Shown in pieces: positions 47,600 through 59,550 of a DNA stretch of 64,000 nt. Numbering within the stretch: the first letter of the stretch is position 1; each line of letters opens with the position of its first letter. The position numbers were made by a program, and so were the translations under genes. Source of the DNA: Rhyzopertha dominica (taxonomy: Eukaryota; Arthropoda; Insecta; Coleoptera; Bostrichidae); contig QCXZ01000041.1 of assembly GCA_025024175.1 (NCBI GenBank), positions 26,345,786-26,409,785 on the forward strand, read 5' to 3'. The notes beneath the pieces are model-generated. The model ran no database searches. It was not told where the DNA came from and saw nothing but the letters and a program-made list of their open reading frames with translations.

Positions 47600-47834
47600 A
47601 GGAACACCTTTGTATAATTGGAATCACCAAATATCGCATAAAACATCACAACTCTTAAATGATTTCAGAACCACAACACTGGTGCGTCTTTTTGTGACTG
47701 TTGTTTTACCTTGTCTTGTTCTTGTCTAAATGATATATAAAAAACCCTTGCCACCATTGATAATAAATACGTATTTCGGAATCTAAGCTGCCATCTTCTT
47801 GAAATATTTGGCTGGCTTGACAGGAGGATATATG
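47600..47834 (+). repeat. Candidate 5' remnant (LTR-like) of the Ty3/gypsy relic
   Basis: The segment 47775-47820 (ATCTAAGCTGCCATC, TTGAAATATTTGGCTGGCTTGAC) recurs diverged at 57328-57385, beyond the integrase remnant. Two such copies on either side of gypsy coding remnants look like LTR pieces. The Penelope composite inserted directly after it, duplicating CAGGAGGATATATG. Confidence 0.45.
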
Positions 47835-47874
47835 ACATGTTGTTTTCCGGGCTGGTTCCCACGTTGGTTATTAG

Positions 47875-47917
47875 ACCTTGACGTTTCGACACTCATGTCG
47901 GTGTCTTCCTCAGAAGT
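47875..47917 (-). ncRNA. Hammerhead-like motif in left Penelope terminal repeat
   Basis: On the minus strand: CTT, CTGAGGA, A, GACAC, loop CGACATGA, GTGTC, GAA, palindrome ACGT, C, then AAG. Box 1 fits CTGANGA with G at the variable position, stem II pairs 5/5, and GTC would be the cleavage triplet. Stem I is only 3 bp and one extra A precedes stem II, so activity is uncertain. Confidence 0.45.
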
Positions 47918-47969
47918 AGCTCTGAAACTAAAGTGTCCTAGCCTGCTCGGGTATTTATACTCGTCCGGG

Positions 47970-50325
47970 TCACTGACGCGTGGGCGTTGTTACACGCATG
48001 ACCGGTTTCCAGATTCCAGGTAGGTCGATGCCCCGGTCTCGGTTGTAATTGTGCGGGTTCTTCTGGATTTCGATGGCTTCCTTGTACAGTGTCGGCCAGA
48101 ATCTCGCTTCCCTCGACAGCATTTGTGCTTCCTCGAATTTGATGATGTGGCCAGTCTCCATTCGATGTTCTGCTACAGCCGACCCATCACCTTGGCGGTC
48201 TCTGGTGTCCCTCATGTGCTCCTTGATTCTCGTGCTGATGTGCCTTCCGGTTTGGCCGATGTAAACCTTCCCACAGCTGCATGGGATGCTGTACACACCT
48301 TGTGTTTGTAGCTCCTCAGTCGTCGAACGATATTTCGGAAAGGCGTTAGCTATCTTTCTCGGGGCGGTGAAGATGGTGTTTATATGATGTCTTCTCAGCA
48401 GCCGTCCGATCTTATCTGTACATCCAGTGACGTAGGGCAGGTATGCTGCAGCGATGTGCTCCTCTGGTTCCTTTCTCCGTGGTTGCTTGTTGATAGCCTT
48501 CTCAATCTGTGCCTTAGGATATCCGTTCTTCTGTAGTGCACCGCGTAGATGTTCTAATTCCTCTTCTAGATGGTCTGGCTCGCTGACTAGCTTCGCCCGC
48601 TGTATCAGCGTGTTGATGACTCCTTGTTTTTGGGCGGGGTGGTGGTGTGAATCTGCATGCAGGTAGCGATCCGTGTGGGTTGGCTTCCTATAAACTCGAT
48701 GTCCTNGCGTGCCGTCTTGTTTCCNTGTCACCATCACATCCAGGAAGGGGAGGGCGCCGTTGGTCTCCATCTCCATCGTGAATTGTATGCCGCTATGGAT
48801 GCTATTTAGATGGTCCAGGAACTCCTTTATGTTCTGTTCTCCATGCGGCCAGAAGGTAAAAGTGTCGTCCACGTATCTAAACCAACACTTAGGGTTAAGC
48901 CGTGCCGATGCCAATGCAGTTGTCTCGAAGGCTTCCAAGTAAATGTTAGCTATCAGCGGAGAAAGCGGTGACCCCATCGGTGCACCTTCTGTCTGCTCGT
49001 AGTATTCCTCCTAGAACTTGAAGAAAGTAGATTTCAGGCAAATATTCGCAAGTTGGACTAGTTCTTCATCCAGGTCTTCTTCTTGTAGCCGTTTCTTCAA
49101 CTCCCTTAAGGCATCGTCCAATGGTATCTTCGTGAAGAGTGAGGTGATATCAAAGCTTACTAAGATGTCCTCCGGGTCCAGTCTGATCTTCTTCATTTTC
49201 TCCATAAGGTCTCCAGCGTTCCTGACGTGGTACTCTGTCTTTCCTACGAGTCCTTTCAGGGTCCGAGCGATGTATCCAGCTAGAGGGTGGGTGGCAGATC
49301 TTGTTGCACTAACAATCGGTCTCAGTGGTATCTCTGGTTTGTGTATCTTAGGTAGGCAGTATAGTTGTGGCGTCCTTGCATCTGTTTTGATCATGCCGCG
49401 ATGTAGCTCTTCTAGTATCTTCGATTTCCGTATAGCTGAGTTGATGGTCCTTTCAATGCGTCTTGCTGGGTTCTTCTTTATCTTCTTGTAGGCTGGGTTC
49501 TCGAGTATCTTCCTCACTTTTGCTGTGTAGTCCGTGGTATCCAAAATGACGGTGGCGTTGCCTTTGTCGGCCGGTAATACTGTCAGGTCCGGGTTGTTCT
49601 TTAGCTCCCTTATGGCACTCCTTTCTTTACTGTTCAAGTTAGGCTTCGGGGGTTTGGATTTCCGAAGTATTTCGGCTGCTCCAATCCTCACCTCTTCGGC
49701 TGTGTCTGGTGGTAGGCGGCGGCAGGTGGTTTCCAGGGCGCTGATGATCTCCTCCTTTGGGATGTTGTTTGGGGATATGGCATAGTTAAATCCCTTGACG
49801 AGTGCATCTGTGGTGATGTCATCCAAAACTGTCGATGACAGGTTGACGACTACTCCGCTTTTCTCCAGAGCTGGTTTCGATGGATGTTGGATTGCGTACA
49901 TCTTCTCGAACTTCTTAATCTGGGTCTTCCTTGCTCCATCAGCTGCGTTTTCGGCTTTATCCATAGTTAGCCTGTCCACGACGTTCCAGGTGTCCTCGTC
50001 TATTGTGTTGCTTAACAATATGTGGACGTCGTACAGGTCCTTTTCGATGCCGTTTAACTTCGTCCTGGTGTCGTGGATCCTTTCCCTTAGTAGTGCTGAA
50101 CTGGCTCTGCTTAGAATGCGCTGAGCGGGCTGGCTTCTGATGTGGTGTTTTAACTTCAGAAACCCTGGGATGACGTTCTCTTCTCGGCAGCGACTCAGGA
50201 AAGTCAGTTGGCTCAGTAGTTTGAATTTTCTTATCCGGTATTTCTCCAGTTTCTTCGTAGCTCGATGAGTTTCCTCCCCGTAGAGGTTCCGAATTTTGGT
50301 TTGAAGGCTTCCGTGGTTGTTGTCG
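47970..50325 (-). pseudogene. Penelope-like reverse transcriptase/GIY-YIG protein, left copy
   Basis: The frame is open from about 50325 to 47970 except for one stop, TAG at 49011-49013, where the right copy has CAG. It starts with a FLxxC/IPGFLKLKHH-type N-terminal region (no ATG before it in this frame). Then come the reverse transcriptase (PMGSPLSPLIANIYLEAFE, RYVDDTF with YVDD at 48864-48875) and the C-terminal GIY-YIG endonuclease (CSCGKVYIGQTGRH, RIKEH). This is the standard Penelope layout. Two n bases fall at 48706 and 48725. A single nonsense change in an otherwise open frame indicates a young insertion. Confidence 0.9.
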
Positions 50326-50536
50326 ATGACATGTTATTTTCCGGGCTGGTCCCACGTTGGTTATTAGACCATGACGTTTCGATACTCATGTCGGTGTCTT
50401 CCTCAGAAGTAGCTCTGAAACTAAAGTGTCCTAGCCTGCTCGGGTATTTATACTCGTCCGGATCACTGACGCGTGGGCGTTGTTACGCATGACCGGTTTC
50501 CAGATTCCAGGTAGGACGATGCCCCGGTCTCGGTTG
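50326..50536 (-). repeat. Penelope terminal repeat (PLTR) upstream of the left copy
   Basis: About 200 bp matching 47835-48040: same CCGGGCTGG, CGGTGTCTTCCTCAG and CCTGCTCGGGTATTTATAC phrases. It is the 3' end of another, 5'-truncated copy in tandem with the left copy. A weaker hammerhead-like motif lies at 50368-50409, with stem II carrying one mismatch (GATAC in place of GACAC on the + strand). Confidence 0.8.
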
Positions 50537-52603
50537 CATCGAAAAGGACCTGTACGACGTCCACATATTGTTAAGCAACACAATAGACGAGGACACCTGG
50601 AACGTCGTGGACAGGCTAACTATGGATAAAGCCGAAAACGCAGCTGATGGAGCAAGGAAGACCCAGATTAAGAAGTTCGAGAAGATGTACGCAATCCAAC
50701 ATCCACCGAAACCAGCTCTGGAGAAAAGCGGAGTAGTCGTCAACCTGTCATCGACAGCTTTGGATGACATCACCACAGATGCACTCGTCAAGGGATTTAA
50801 CTATGCAATATCCCCAAACAACATCCCAAAGGAGATCATCAGCGCCCTGGAAACCACCTGCCGCCGCCTACCACCAGACACAGCCGAAGAGGTGAGGATT
50901 GGAGCAGCCGAAATACTTCGGAAATCCAAACCCCCGAAGCCTAACTTGAACAGTAAAGAAAGGAGTGCCATAAGGGAGCTAAAGAACAACCCGGACCTGA
51001 CAGTATTACCGGCCGACAAAGGCAACGCCACCGTCATTTTGGATACCACGGACTACACAGCAAAAGTGAGGAAGATACTCGAGAACCCAGCCTACAAGAA
51101 GATAAAGAAGAACCCAGCAAGACGCATTGAAAGGACCATCAACTCAGCTATACGGAAATCGAAGATATCAGAAGAGCTACATCGCGGCATGATCAAAACA
51201 GATACAAGGACGCCACAACTATACTGCCTACCTAAGATACACAAACCAGAGATACCACTGAGACCGATTGTTAGTGCAACAGGATCTGCCACCCACCCTC
51301 TAGCTGGATACATCGCTCGGACCCTGAAAGGACTCGTAGGAAAGACAGAGCACCACGTCAGGAACGCCGGAGACCTTATGGAGAAAATGAAGATCAGACT
51401 GGACCCGGAGGACATCTTAGTAAGCTTTGATATCACCTCACTCTTCACGAAGATACCATTGGACGATGCCTTAAGGGAGTTGAAGAAACGGCTACAAGAA
51501 GAAGACCTGGATGAAGAACTAGTCCAACTTGCGAATATTTGCCTGAAATCTACTTTCTTCAAGTTCCAGGAGGAATACTACGAGCAGACAGAAGGTGCTC
51601 CGATGGGGTCACCGCTTTCTCCGCTGATAGCTAACATTTACTTGGAAGCCTTCGAGACAACTGCATTGGCATCGGCACGGCTTAAACCTAAGTGTTGGTT
51701 TAGATACGTGGACGACACTTTTACCTTCTGGCCGCATGGAGAACAGAACATAAAGGAGTTTCTGGACCATCTAAATAGCATCCATAGCGGCATACAATTC
51801 ACGATGGAGATGGAGACCAACGCCGCCCTCCCCTTCCTGGATGTGATGGTGACAAGGAAACAAGACGGCACGCTAGGACATCGAGTCTATAGGAAGCCAA
51901 CCCACACGGATCGCTACCTGCATGCAGATTCACACCACCACCCCGCCCAAAAACAAGGAGTCATCAAAAGCGGGCGAAGCTAGTCAGCGAGCCAGACCAT
52001 CTAGAAGAGGAATTAGAACATCTACGCGATGCACTACAGAAGAACGGATATCCTAAGGCACAGTTTGAGAAGACTATCAACAAGCAACCACGGAGGAAGG
52101 AACCAGAGGAGCACATCGCTGCGGCATACCTGCCCTACGTCAATGGATGCACAGATAAGATCGGACGGCTGCTGAGAAGACATCATATAAACACCATCTT
52201 CACCGCCCCTAGAAAGATAGCTAACGCCTTTCCGAAATGTCGTTCGACTACTGAGGAGCTACAAACACAAGGTGTGCACAGCATCCCATGCAGCTGTGGG
52301 AAGGTTTACATCGGCCAAACCGGAAGGCACATCAGCACGAGAATCAAGGAGCACATGAGGGACACCAGAGACCGCCAAGGTGATGGGTCGGTTGTAGCAG
52401 AACATCGAATGGAGACTGGCCACATCATCAAATTCGAGGAAGCACAAATGCTGTCGAGGGAAGTGAGATTCTGGCCGAGACTGTACAAGGGAGCCATCGA
52501 AATCCAGAAGAACCCGCACAATTACAACCGAGACCGGGGCATCGACCTACCTGGAATCTGGAAACCGGTCATGCGTAATGAGTGTCGAAACGTCAAGGTC
52601 TAA
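50537..52603 (+). pseudogene. Penelope-like reverse transcriptase/GIY-YIG protein, right copy
   Basis: The copy starts abruptly inside the coding region (around GIEKDLYDV), so it is 5'-truncated. The frame runs through the reverse transcriptase (YVDD at 51705-51716) to 51983. There a ~10-nt deletion relative to the left copy, near 51966, shifts the frame. The GIY-YIG domain (VYIGQTGRHISTRIKEH) is intact in the next frame up to 52603. Two single-codon deletions (one after NNIPKE, one in MEKMK) also separate it from the left copy. About 100 bp of terminal repeat, including the first half of the hammerhead-like motif, is missing near 52576. Confidence 0.9.
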
Positions 52604-52681
52604 TAACCAACGTGGGAACCAGCCCGGAAAACAATGTCATCGACAACAACCACGGAAGCCTTCAAACCAGGAGGATATATG

Positions 52682-55600
52682 TTCCACAGAGCATAGCTAA
52701 ATGACAACGACCTAAAATTCAAAGAGAAACGTTTTTACTGTCAATACGAATTGAAACAAAAACTGAAAAGTTAAAGGGTCAGGTTACCCCGAAATAATTG
52801 GATAATTGGATATTATCCGAGATCCAATTGATTGACAAATATAGAGCATTCTGGAATGTCATCCAGTCTTCAATCGGATACCTAGTTGGCTCGCTGGGTT
52901 GGAGCGAAATCCAATGCCTGACTTTCAAATCACATCTGACGATATTAAAACATGCTTAATCAAATCACTTAACTGGAAGTCAACTTGTCAAACAGATTTT
53001 TCCAAAATGTTTAGCACGGGGCTCCACATACCTGCTGTATAACGGTGGAGTCCAAATGTACCCAAAAACTTATCGCCCTATTACCTGCCTTCTACCTTTT
53101 GCTTCTTTATGAAATACTGATCTCAATCTTACACCACAAAATTCACGAACATTGCCATTTAAATAAAATTTTCAGCACTGAACAAATAGGATATGTTTCT
53201 GCGATGAGCAATAACTAAGGCAGAATGCATCGTTTGCAAGGCCGACTGACCATTATAACCACCACAACTGGTACCACCCAACATGAGCCACTCTGGAAAC
53301 ATTGCTACACCTCGTAAAACTGGTGAGCATCCAGATTAGCAACGAGACACGGTCACATAACCATCGCCAACTAACATAGCCCTCCAAGCTATTAGTCCAC
53401 GAAAGAAGATGTAACCTGTATTACGCAGAAAGCAGCGATGTGAGCATGGATCACACAAGAATCAAACGCACTTCCGCAAATCTGCAAAATTTGAGTGCAC
53501 GACTAGAACCAGAAGGGAGCTACACGACCACAACTGCACACACTGCCAACGTTAAGAAACCTTAGGTCAGCAATTTCACAAGGTTATGGCTAACCGACTC
53601 AATCAAGCAATCTGCAATTGAGGGCCAAAGAACTAAACCCGAAGGATAACAAATTTCTAGCAAAACAGAAATTCAGGAGATGCATCGCTTCCGCCGAAGG
53701 GGGCACACTATTGAACTAACTAGCACATTGTTATTGTTTCACATATTCTGACGTTTCGGCCAGTATCATTGAGTCATTAGATATATGATGTGAGCGTAAC
53801 TACGACAGTGAGAAGGTACACTTTGGACAAGGAAAAAAATGGAAACCACCTGTAATAAGCAAAAGTGATTCTAAATGGGACAGATCGGTAGTGGCGTACT
53901 AGCATGTATATAGGATATCTAGTTAGCAAAAATAACGAAAATTTACCGACGCTACTGGAAACATGCCATGAAATTTTTCTCACTGAAACCTTTACACCTA
54001 CAGCTACCACATAAAACCATGTTGCACCATTGCTTTTGTTTGGAAAAAAACCTTTTAATGGTACAAAGTATCGGGCAAAATCTGCGATGTTTACAAGTCC
54101 TGACAGGCGCACTTAAAATGGCTGCCGTTCGAGAATTGGTATCAGTTTCGGTATATGCGCCAAACGCTTGATTACATAGCCCTATTTTTTCTTATCTAAG
54201 AGATATACCCATCACATGGTTGTGTTATTATGGAGCAACTGTAGTACTATGTAGTGCAACAATAAAAATGTAAACACAACCATCTACATTCCTTATAGCC
54301 TGCGCTACAAGAGAACAAACACATGTATCATGTGAGTGTATTTTGTCCAAAGCCAACAAACAATTTAATTCAGCATACCAATTTATTCGAAACGTTTTTA
54401 AATAAGAATTATTAATTAATTTAATTTTTTAGATGACTAAATACTTGCCATTTGTATGTTAGCAAAGCAATTCCTTGCTCAACATATAATTGGCTAGTTT
54501 AATAAAGCTATTTGAAAAGATATCAGAAACGGACGTAACTATGATACAAGCGTTTGAAGTTTTTCAAGAACCCAGCGTATAGTGATACTTTTCTAAACTG
54601 GCTACTCCATTTTCTTCTGATAGTGCCAACAAACCATGACGAAACAAAAGAAGATATTAATTACCAATTCACCTATAAGCTACGCCACTTCATTACTTCA
54701 CTTCATATCCGTGAAAAACTAAAACCTGTTTGGATTCAAATGCTCGACTTACTTGGTGTATAGTAGTGCGTTGCACAATGGCTAGGAGTCACTTATCTTG
54801 CAGAGGCAAAGACTTTACACGCGAAGCCAGACCTACAGGCATAAAGGAGCGCTGAGTTACAGTAAACAAGTGTATCACCAAATGGTTGAATTATCTGTGT
54901 GGAACGTGACCAGGTGCCAAATCCAACAAACATAACAGGATGCAGAGGTTTACTGACCAAGCGTAGCACGAAATGGTCCACTATTCTGACGGCACTACAC
55001 AGATTCCTTACTCAGTATTGAGGTTTATTTTATATAAATCGAGACATTTGATGATACTCTTGTTGAATCGAACTGAATATCGACTATATGAACATCGGCA
55101 TCTACTTATTCTCGTTAGATTCAGCACTGTCAGTTTACAGTTGAAGTCTCTACGAATCAATTCAAACATAGCCACCCCCTCCTCTACACTATGGATCGTC
55201 AGATATATCGACCATTTGGTGATATTCTTGTTCAATGGAATTACGTAATCAAGCATTTGGATCGGTATCCGCCATGCACGATAGGAACACCACAGTCAGA
55301 TTAAAGTGAACTATACGCGGCATTACACGCCTAACCACCATTCTCTTCACTGTGGTTCTTCATCAGACCTTTTGAGTATACTCTCATTCAGTCGAACTGA
55401 ATAATCGACCATTTAACATCGATATCCCTTTATTACGCCAGTTGACTAGAGCATAGTGGTAGTCTATTTTAGGCTATATACGCACCCGAGTGCGTATGCA
55501 CGGTAGAAAACTGTAATTAGTGGGTTGATGCTAAATCGCTGTGCTCCTGCTTCCACTCTGTACCCAATACCCAATGATTGATTTCAGCACAATATGTGCT

Positions 55601-56150
55601 GTAACGCTGAGCGCGTTCGAAGAATTCACAAACGGTACAAGACATACTGTTATCCTTCTCTCGTTTACTGTCAAATTTGCGCATCTCCATGCAAGCATGC
55701 TGTAGCACGCCACCCGAATTCGTCAGATAAGTCAACCATTTGGTGAAGTTGGCATTTTCGTAAGCCTGCGATAGGTCCAGCACTATTATTGTACAGTGGT
55801 AGTCTATACAACGCAATACACCCCATGATGCCTACCTTTACACTGGTATTCGTCCCTTATGCTCTGTGGGTCCAGCACTGTCAGATTGCAGTAGTAGTCT
55901 ATACAAGGCAATGCACGCCTAACTGTACTGAGGCTCGTCAAATAAATCGACCATTTGGTGACATACTTATTCAATCGAATGGCGTGGTCGACCATTTGTT
56001 GTACAGTGGCGTCCCCTTATGCCCGTTTAGTACAGCAGCCAGATTGCAGATTCATAGCATTACACAAATATCCACATTCATCTGATCTATAATCGATTTG
56101 GTTATACACTTGGTCAGTGTAACAGTAAAACCGACCGTTGGCGCTGCCCA
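52682..56150 (+). mobile_element. Decayed interior of Ty3/gypsy relic, with local repeats
   Basis: Reading frames are short and broken. From about 54870 to 56050 a phrase CGACCATTTGGTGATATTCTT recurs diverged near 55208, 55732 and 55945, and inverted near 54875-54910. A second phrase, CAGCACTGTCAGATTGCAGT, recurs near 55120 and 55873. I could not recognise gag or protease. Assignment to the gypsy element rests on position, between the possible LTR fragment and the RNase H/integrase remnants. Confidence 0.4.
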
Positions 56151-57130
56151 AACTATTCAAAAGTTTATGACGACAAACGACCGATAGCATGGATGCAGAC
56201 ACAGAACAAACCTTTGAAGAATGCAAAAAATTGCTAACCAATGCAGCTCGCCTTGCCCATCCAGACAAAAACCCTGCCCTAACAGCAGGCGCATCCGACA
56301 CCGCTATTAGAGCGGTTTTGAACAAGCTGTAGAAGAACCTCGCCCAATAACATTTTCTCCAATAGGAAATTACTGGCCATTTGAGAACCTATATCTCGTC
56401 ACACAGAAGAACGCCAGTTAGTAATAAAAACGGACCACAAGCAACTTATTTACGCATTTAGCCAGAAACCAGACAAAGCTTTGCCATGACAACTTCGACA
56501 GTTGGATTCTATTGGCGAATGTTATATACAATACGTATCGCAGGTGACAGTATATTATGGCTAAATGCTTCCCAATATCAGCACCATTACAACTAGTCAA
56601 GTGACCGATGTCCCACACAACGATGTCGAATTACCAGGATTACGTGGTAATGAACGTACATCACTCAAACTGCAATCTTACATTTCCAGACACAAGGAAT
56701 TCGATATGCTGCGATACATTTACAGCACGAGTTCGACCTTATGTGCCAGAAACTTTACGGAAGCGGATATTCTACATGATCAACAATCAGCACACCCAAA
56801 CACACGTGCAACGGTAAAGCAAATTTCTAAAAAAAAAACATTATTTGGCCTGGGCAGNACATTGCCTAATGNGTATACCTTAGCTAGGACAGCAGTATTT
56901 CTTATCCGGTACAGCCGATTTCAATATGTACATAGGTATATTATAAAACGATTTTCACCTTCACAAAATTTCCGTTACTGCCTTACCATTATCGACTGAT
57001 TCTTCAGATGACCGGAAGCGATACTGCTAGCGGATATCACAGAAAACGTGGCCAAAGCGTTCCACAGGTGGACATCACGTCGCCAAAACGTTTTATTCCG
57101 ATTGGATTTCCCGATACGGACTTCTAGCAA
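56150..57130 (+). pseudogene. Ty3/gypsy RNase H and integrase remnants
   Basis: At 56190-56330 the frame resembles the gypsy RNase H N-terminus (TFEECKKLLTNAARLAHPD and ASDTAIRAVL). Around 56430-56560, TDHKQLIYAF and QLRQLDSIGE match its central part. At 56735-56830, PYVPETLRKRIF and a diverged RATVKQI correspond to the zinc-binding region of integrase. At 56985-57090, YCLTIID and ADITENVAKAF match the start of the integrase core. Stops and frameshifts break every segment, so this is a dead copy. Confidence 0.75.
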
Positions 57131-57324
57131 CTATAATGAATAAACGCCGATAATAATTAGAATCTGCATCTCTTACCGAACTCAACAACTTACTAGGTAT
57201 TGAACGAAGAACAAAGGCTTATAAACTTCAGGAGAATTATTCTTCAAATCTACAACAAATACTGAGCCAGACAACATGCGAAAGCTCCAACCAATACCAT
57301 CAATCGATCGCCGTTCCAGTGAAT

Positions 57325-57590
<266 letters not shown>

Positions 57591-57591
57591 A

Positions 57592-58044
57592 TTGTTATAT
57601 AATTGTATATGTAAACATTTTGGAGTGGCAGTAAGCGAAAAATGGGACGAACGTCAACTAACTACGGTTACGAAGACGGAGCAGGTAACGGTTATGTGGG
57701 CTGTGCAAACCGATAGAACAATTAAAGAAAATCGGCCAGTCATCATTATACATGACAAACAAAAACTAATGTGCTGGATAGTAGACGTTGCCATACCCGA
57801 TGATCCTAACGTAGTTAAGAAAGAAAATGAAAAGATGGCTAAGTATAAAGATCTGGAAATAGAGATACAGAGAATGTGGCATGTAAAAGCAACAACTATA
57901 CCCGTAATTATAGGCGCATTGGGGGTAATAAAGAAAGGACTCCACAACCATCTGAAGGCCATCCCTGGAGAACATTCTGTAAGAGAACTACAAGAAATAG
58001 CTATTAATGGTAGTTCACACATACTTCGCAAAACACATGCATAA
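57592..58044 (+). pseudogene. Non-LTR retrotransposon C-terminal domain (restriction-like endonuclease type)
   Basis: The 150-codon frame is open. It contains VMWAVQTDRTIKENRP, WIVDVAIPDD, KYKDLEIEIQRMW, TIPVIIGALGVI and a SSHILRK end. I recognise this order (W-TD-RPD-DVAIP-GALG-HILRK) as the C-terminal part of a widespread non-LTR retrotransposon class, probably with a PD-(D/E)XK fold. Here RPV replaces the usual RPD, so the first catalytic Asp appears lost. The copy is 5'-truncated against the microsatellite. It is followed by a 3' UTR (CTTCTAGTCGAAGCTCGGTC) and an AATAATATTA-type tail near 58130. Confidence 0.7.
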
Positions 58045-58397
58045 ATAGAGGAACCCTAGGCTTCTAGTCGAAGCTCGGTCCCTCACCCAAGAATGTACCA
58101 TTACCACGGAATATACGGTAGTGAAATGAAAAATAATAATATTAAATATTAATATTAATACCAAGTGCACCCATAGACATCCTTGCGTTAAAAAACCTTT
58201 ATATTCAGAAAGGGAAAACTCAATATTAGCAGCTATACAAGATGGTGTAGTTTCATTAAAAAAAAACTACAGAAGGTGTATTATAAAGCAGAGGTTACAA
58301 GACATCTGTCGAATTATGTCATCCAATATTGGTTCCGATGGACACGCAGTGCGCGCGTAAGAAACCGTGGAAACCCAAAGTGTACAGACGCTTGACT

Positions 58398-58544
58398 AAG
58401 GCCCCGTTGCAAAAGCGTGGTTAACCAGTCCACTTGGTTAACGCGCGGTCAACAGGTTCAGTGGTGCTGCCAGTGGCCCGTGGCAACGGCTCGTTAACCA
58501 GCATGTTAACCAGGGGATCAGGTTAACCACGCTTTCGTTTGATT
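58398..58544. repeat. Short inverted repeat with AAAGCGTGGTTAACC ends
   Basis: AAAGCGTGGTTAACC and GGTTAACCACGCTTT are perfect inverted 15-mers about 147 bp apart, with further GTTAACCA phrases between. It could be a small MITE; no TSD is apparent. Confidence 0.45.
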
Positions 58545-58549
58545 TGCCT

Positions 58550-58970
58550 CAGTTGATGAATCAGCGCCGTTCATCATTCAAACTCGAATTATGGTTGAGA
58601 CTACGAGAGCACAGCATATGTATATGCGGTGAGAATTGACTGCTTTCACTTTCAGTTCATGATCCATAATAACAACCCTAAATCAGTTAAGAAAGACCGA
58701 TCTGCGTTTGAGAAGAGTGGTATGGCTTGTTTGCCCGTTTAAATATAAATGTGTTTTCAATTGTCATACACCTATAGTTTAACCAAATCAAACGGATTCA
58801 AAAAAATAATCACTAAATTATTAAACAAACACATATAAATTAAATTTGCCATATCGTATGCATTTTAATCTTAAAAAAGAAAATATTCCACAGAAAATTT
58901 ATTTACCATGCTTCAATACGATATAAGTATCAAAATTTATTTTTTAAATTTAATATTATTCTTGCTTTGG
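58550..58970. other. No feature seen
   Basis: AT-rich sequence without ORFs or recognisable repeats. Confidence 0.4.
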
Positions 58971-59029
58971 TAACAACTGCACATTAAGGAACTTATTAGG
59001 CAACGCTGCGGATAGTGAAGAAATGTTAA

Positions 59030-59300
59030 ACGTATCTGGAATTTATGAAATTAAACGCTGTAGTAACTATCCCAAAACAGTACATTGGCCAAACAAAAAG
59101 GAATGCAAATATTAGATTCAAAGAACATACGTACCACGTAAATAATATAAATGGAGAAAAATCTGCACTAGCATTAAATAATATTGGAACAGATCACAAA
59201 TTTAATATAGCCAATGTCATGAACATTAAACCGTCAACTTGAACCCCTTCAAAAGCTGTTTACAGCATCGCAATTCAATCTATATGCTAAATAAGGATCT
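59030..59300 (+). pseudogene. Penelope GIY-YIG fragment (third lineage)
   Basis: SGIYEIKRCSNYP is followed, after a +/-1 shift, by KQYIGQTKRNANIRFKEH and a short tail. The YIGQTKR and RFKEH motifs identify a GIY-YIG domain of Penelope type. It is frameshifted and lacks the reverse transcriptase. It differs in sequence from both Penelope families at 25933-26735 and 47835-52667. Confidence 0.7.
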
Positions 59301-59550
59301 CACGCCGTTAAATAACCCACTTATCGCAATAGTAAAGTAAAAATATAATATAAACAAATTATTTTCCCACGCCACACAATCTATGTTTACGATATGTTTT
59401 AAATGTTTTTACTGTTTTAATTTAGTCATACTTGTTAAACCACCGAAAACGGCCGTTTGGTTGAAATGTTGTCAATTTTGGAAGTAGCATCATAAACAAG
59501 TGATTTGCTATTACTATTTAATAACTTCCAAAAAAAACTACTATTCATTA

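Larger units (their letters stand above)
47835..52667. mobile_element. Inverted Penelope composite with 14-bp TSD
   Basis: The direct repeat CAGGAGGATATATG at 47821-47834 and 52668-52681 brackets the whole structure, so it probably entered as one unit. It consists of a near-complete minus-strand copy (to about 50325), a second terminal-repeat segment also on the minus strand (50326-50536), and a 5'-truncated plus-strand copy (50537-52667). Arms of ~2.1 kb are almost identical. The right copy's end runs about 35 bp into the sequence that starts the next unit, as in tandem Penelope arrays. Confidence 0.88.

Noticed and set aside
49018..51871. Long ORFs on the opposite strand of both Penelope copies
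   Set aside because: They are shadows of the reverse transcriptase frame and mirror each other between the two inverted arms.
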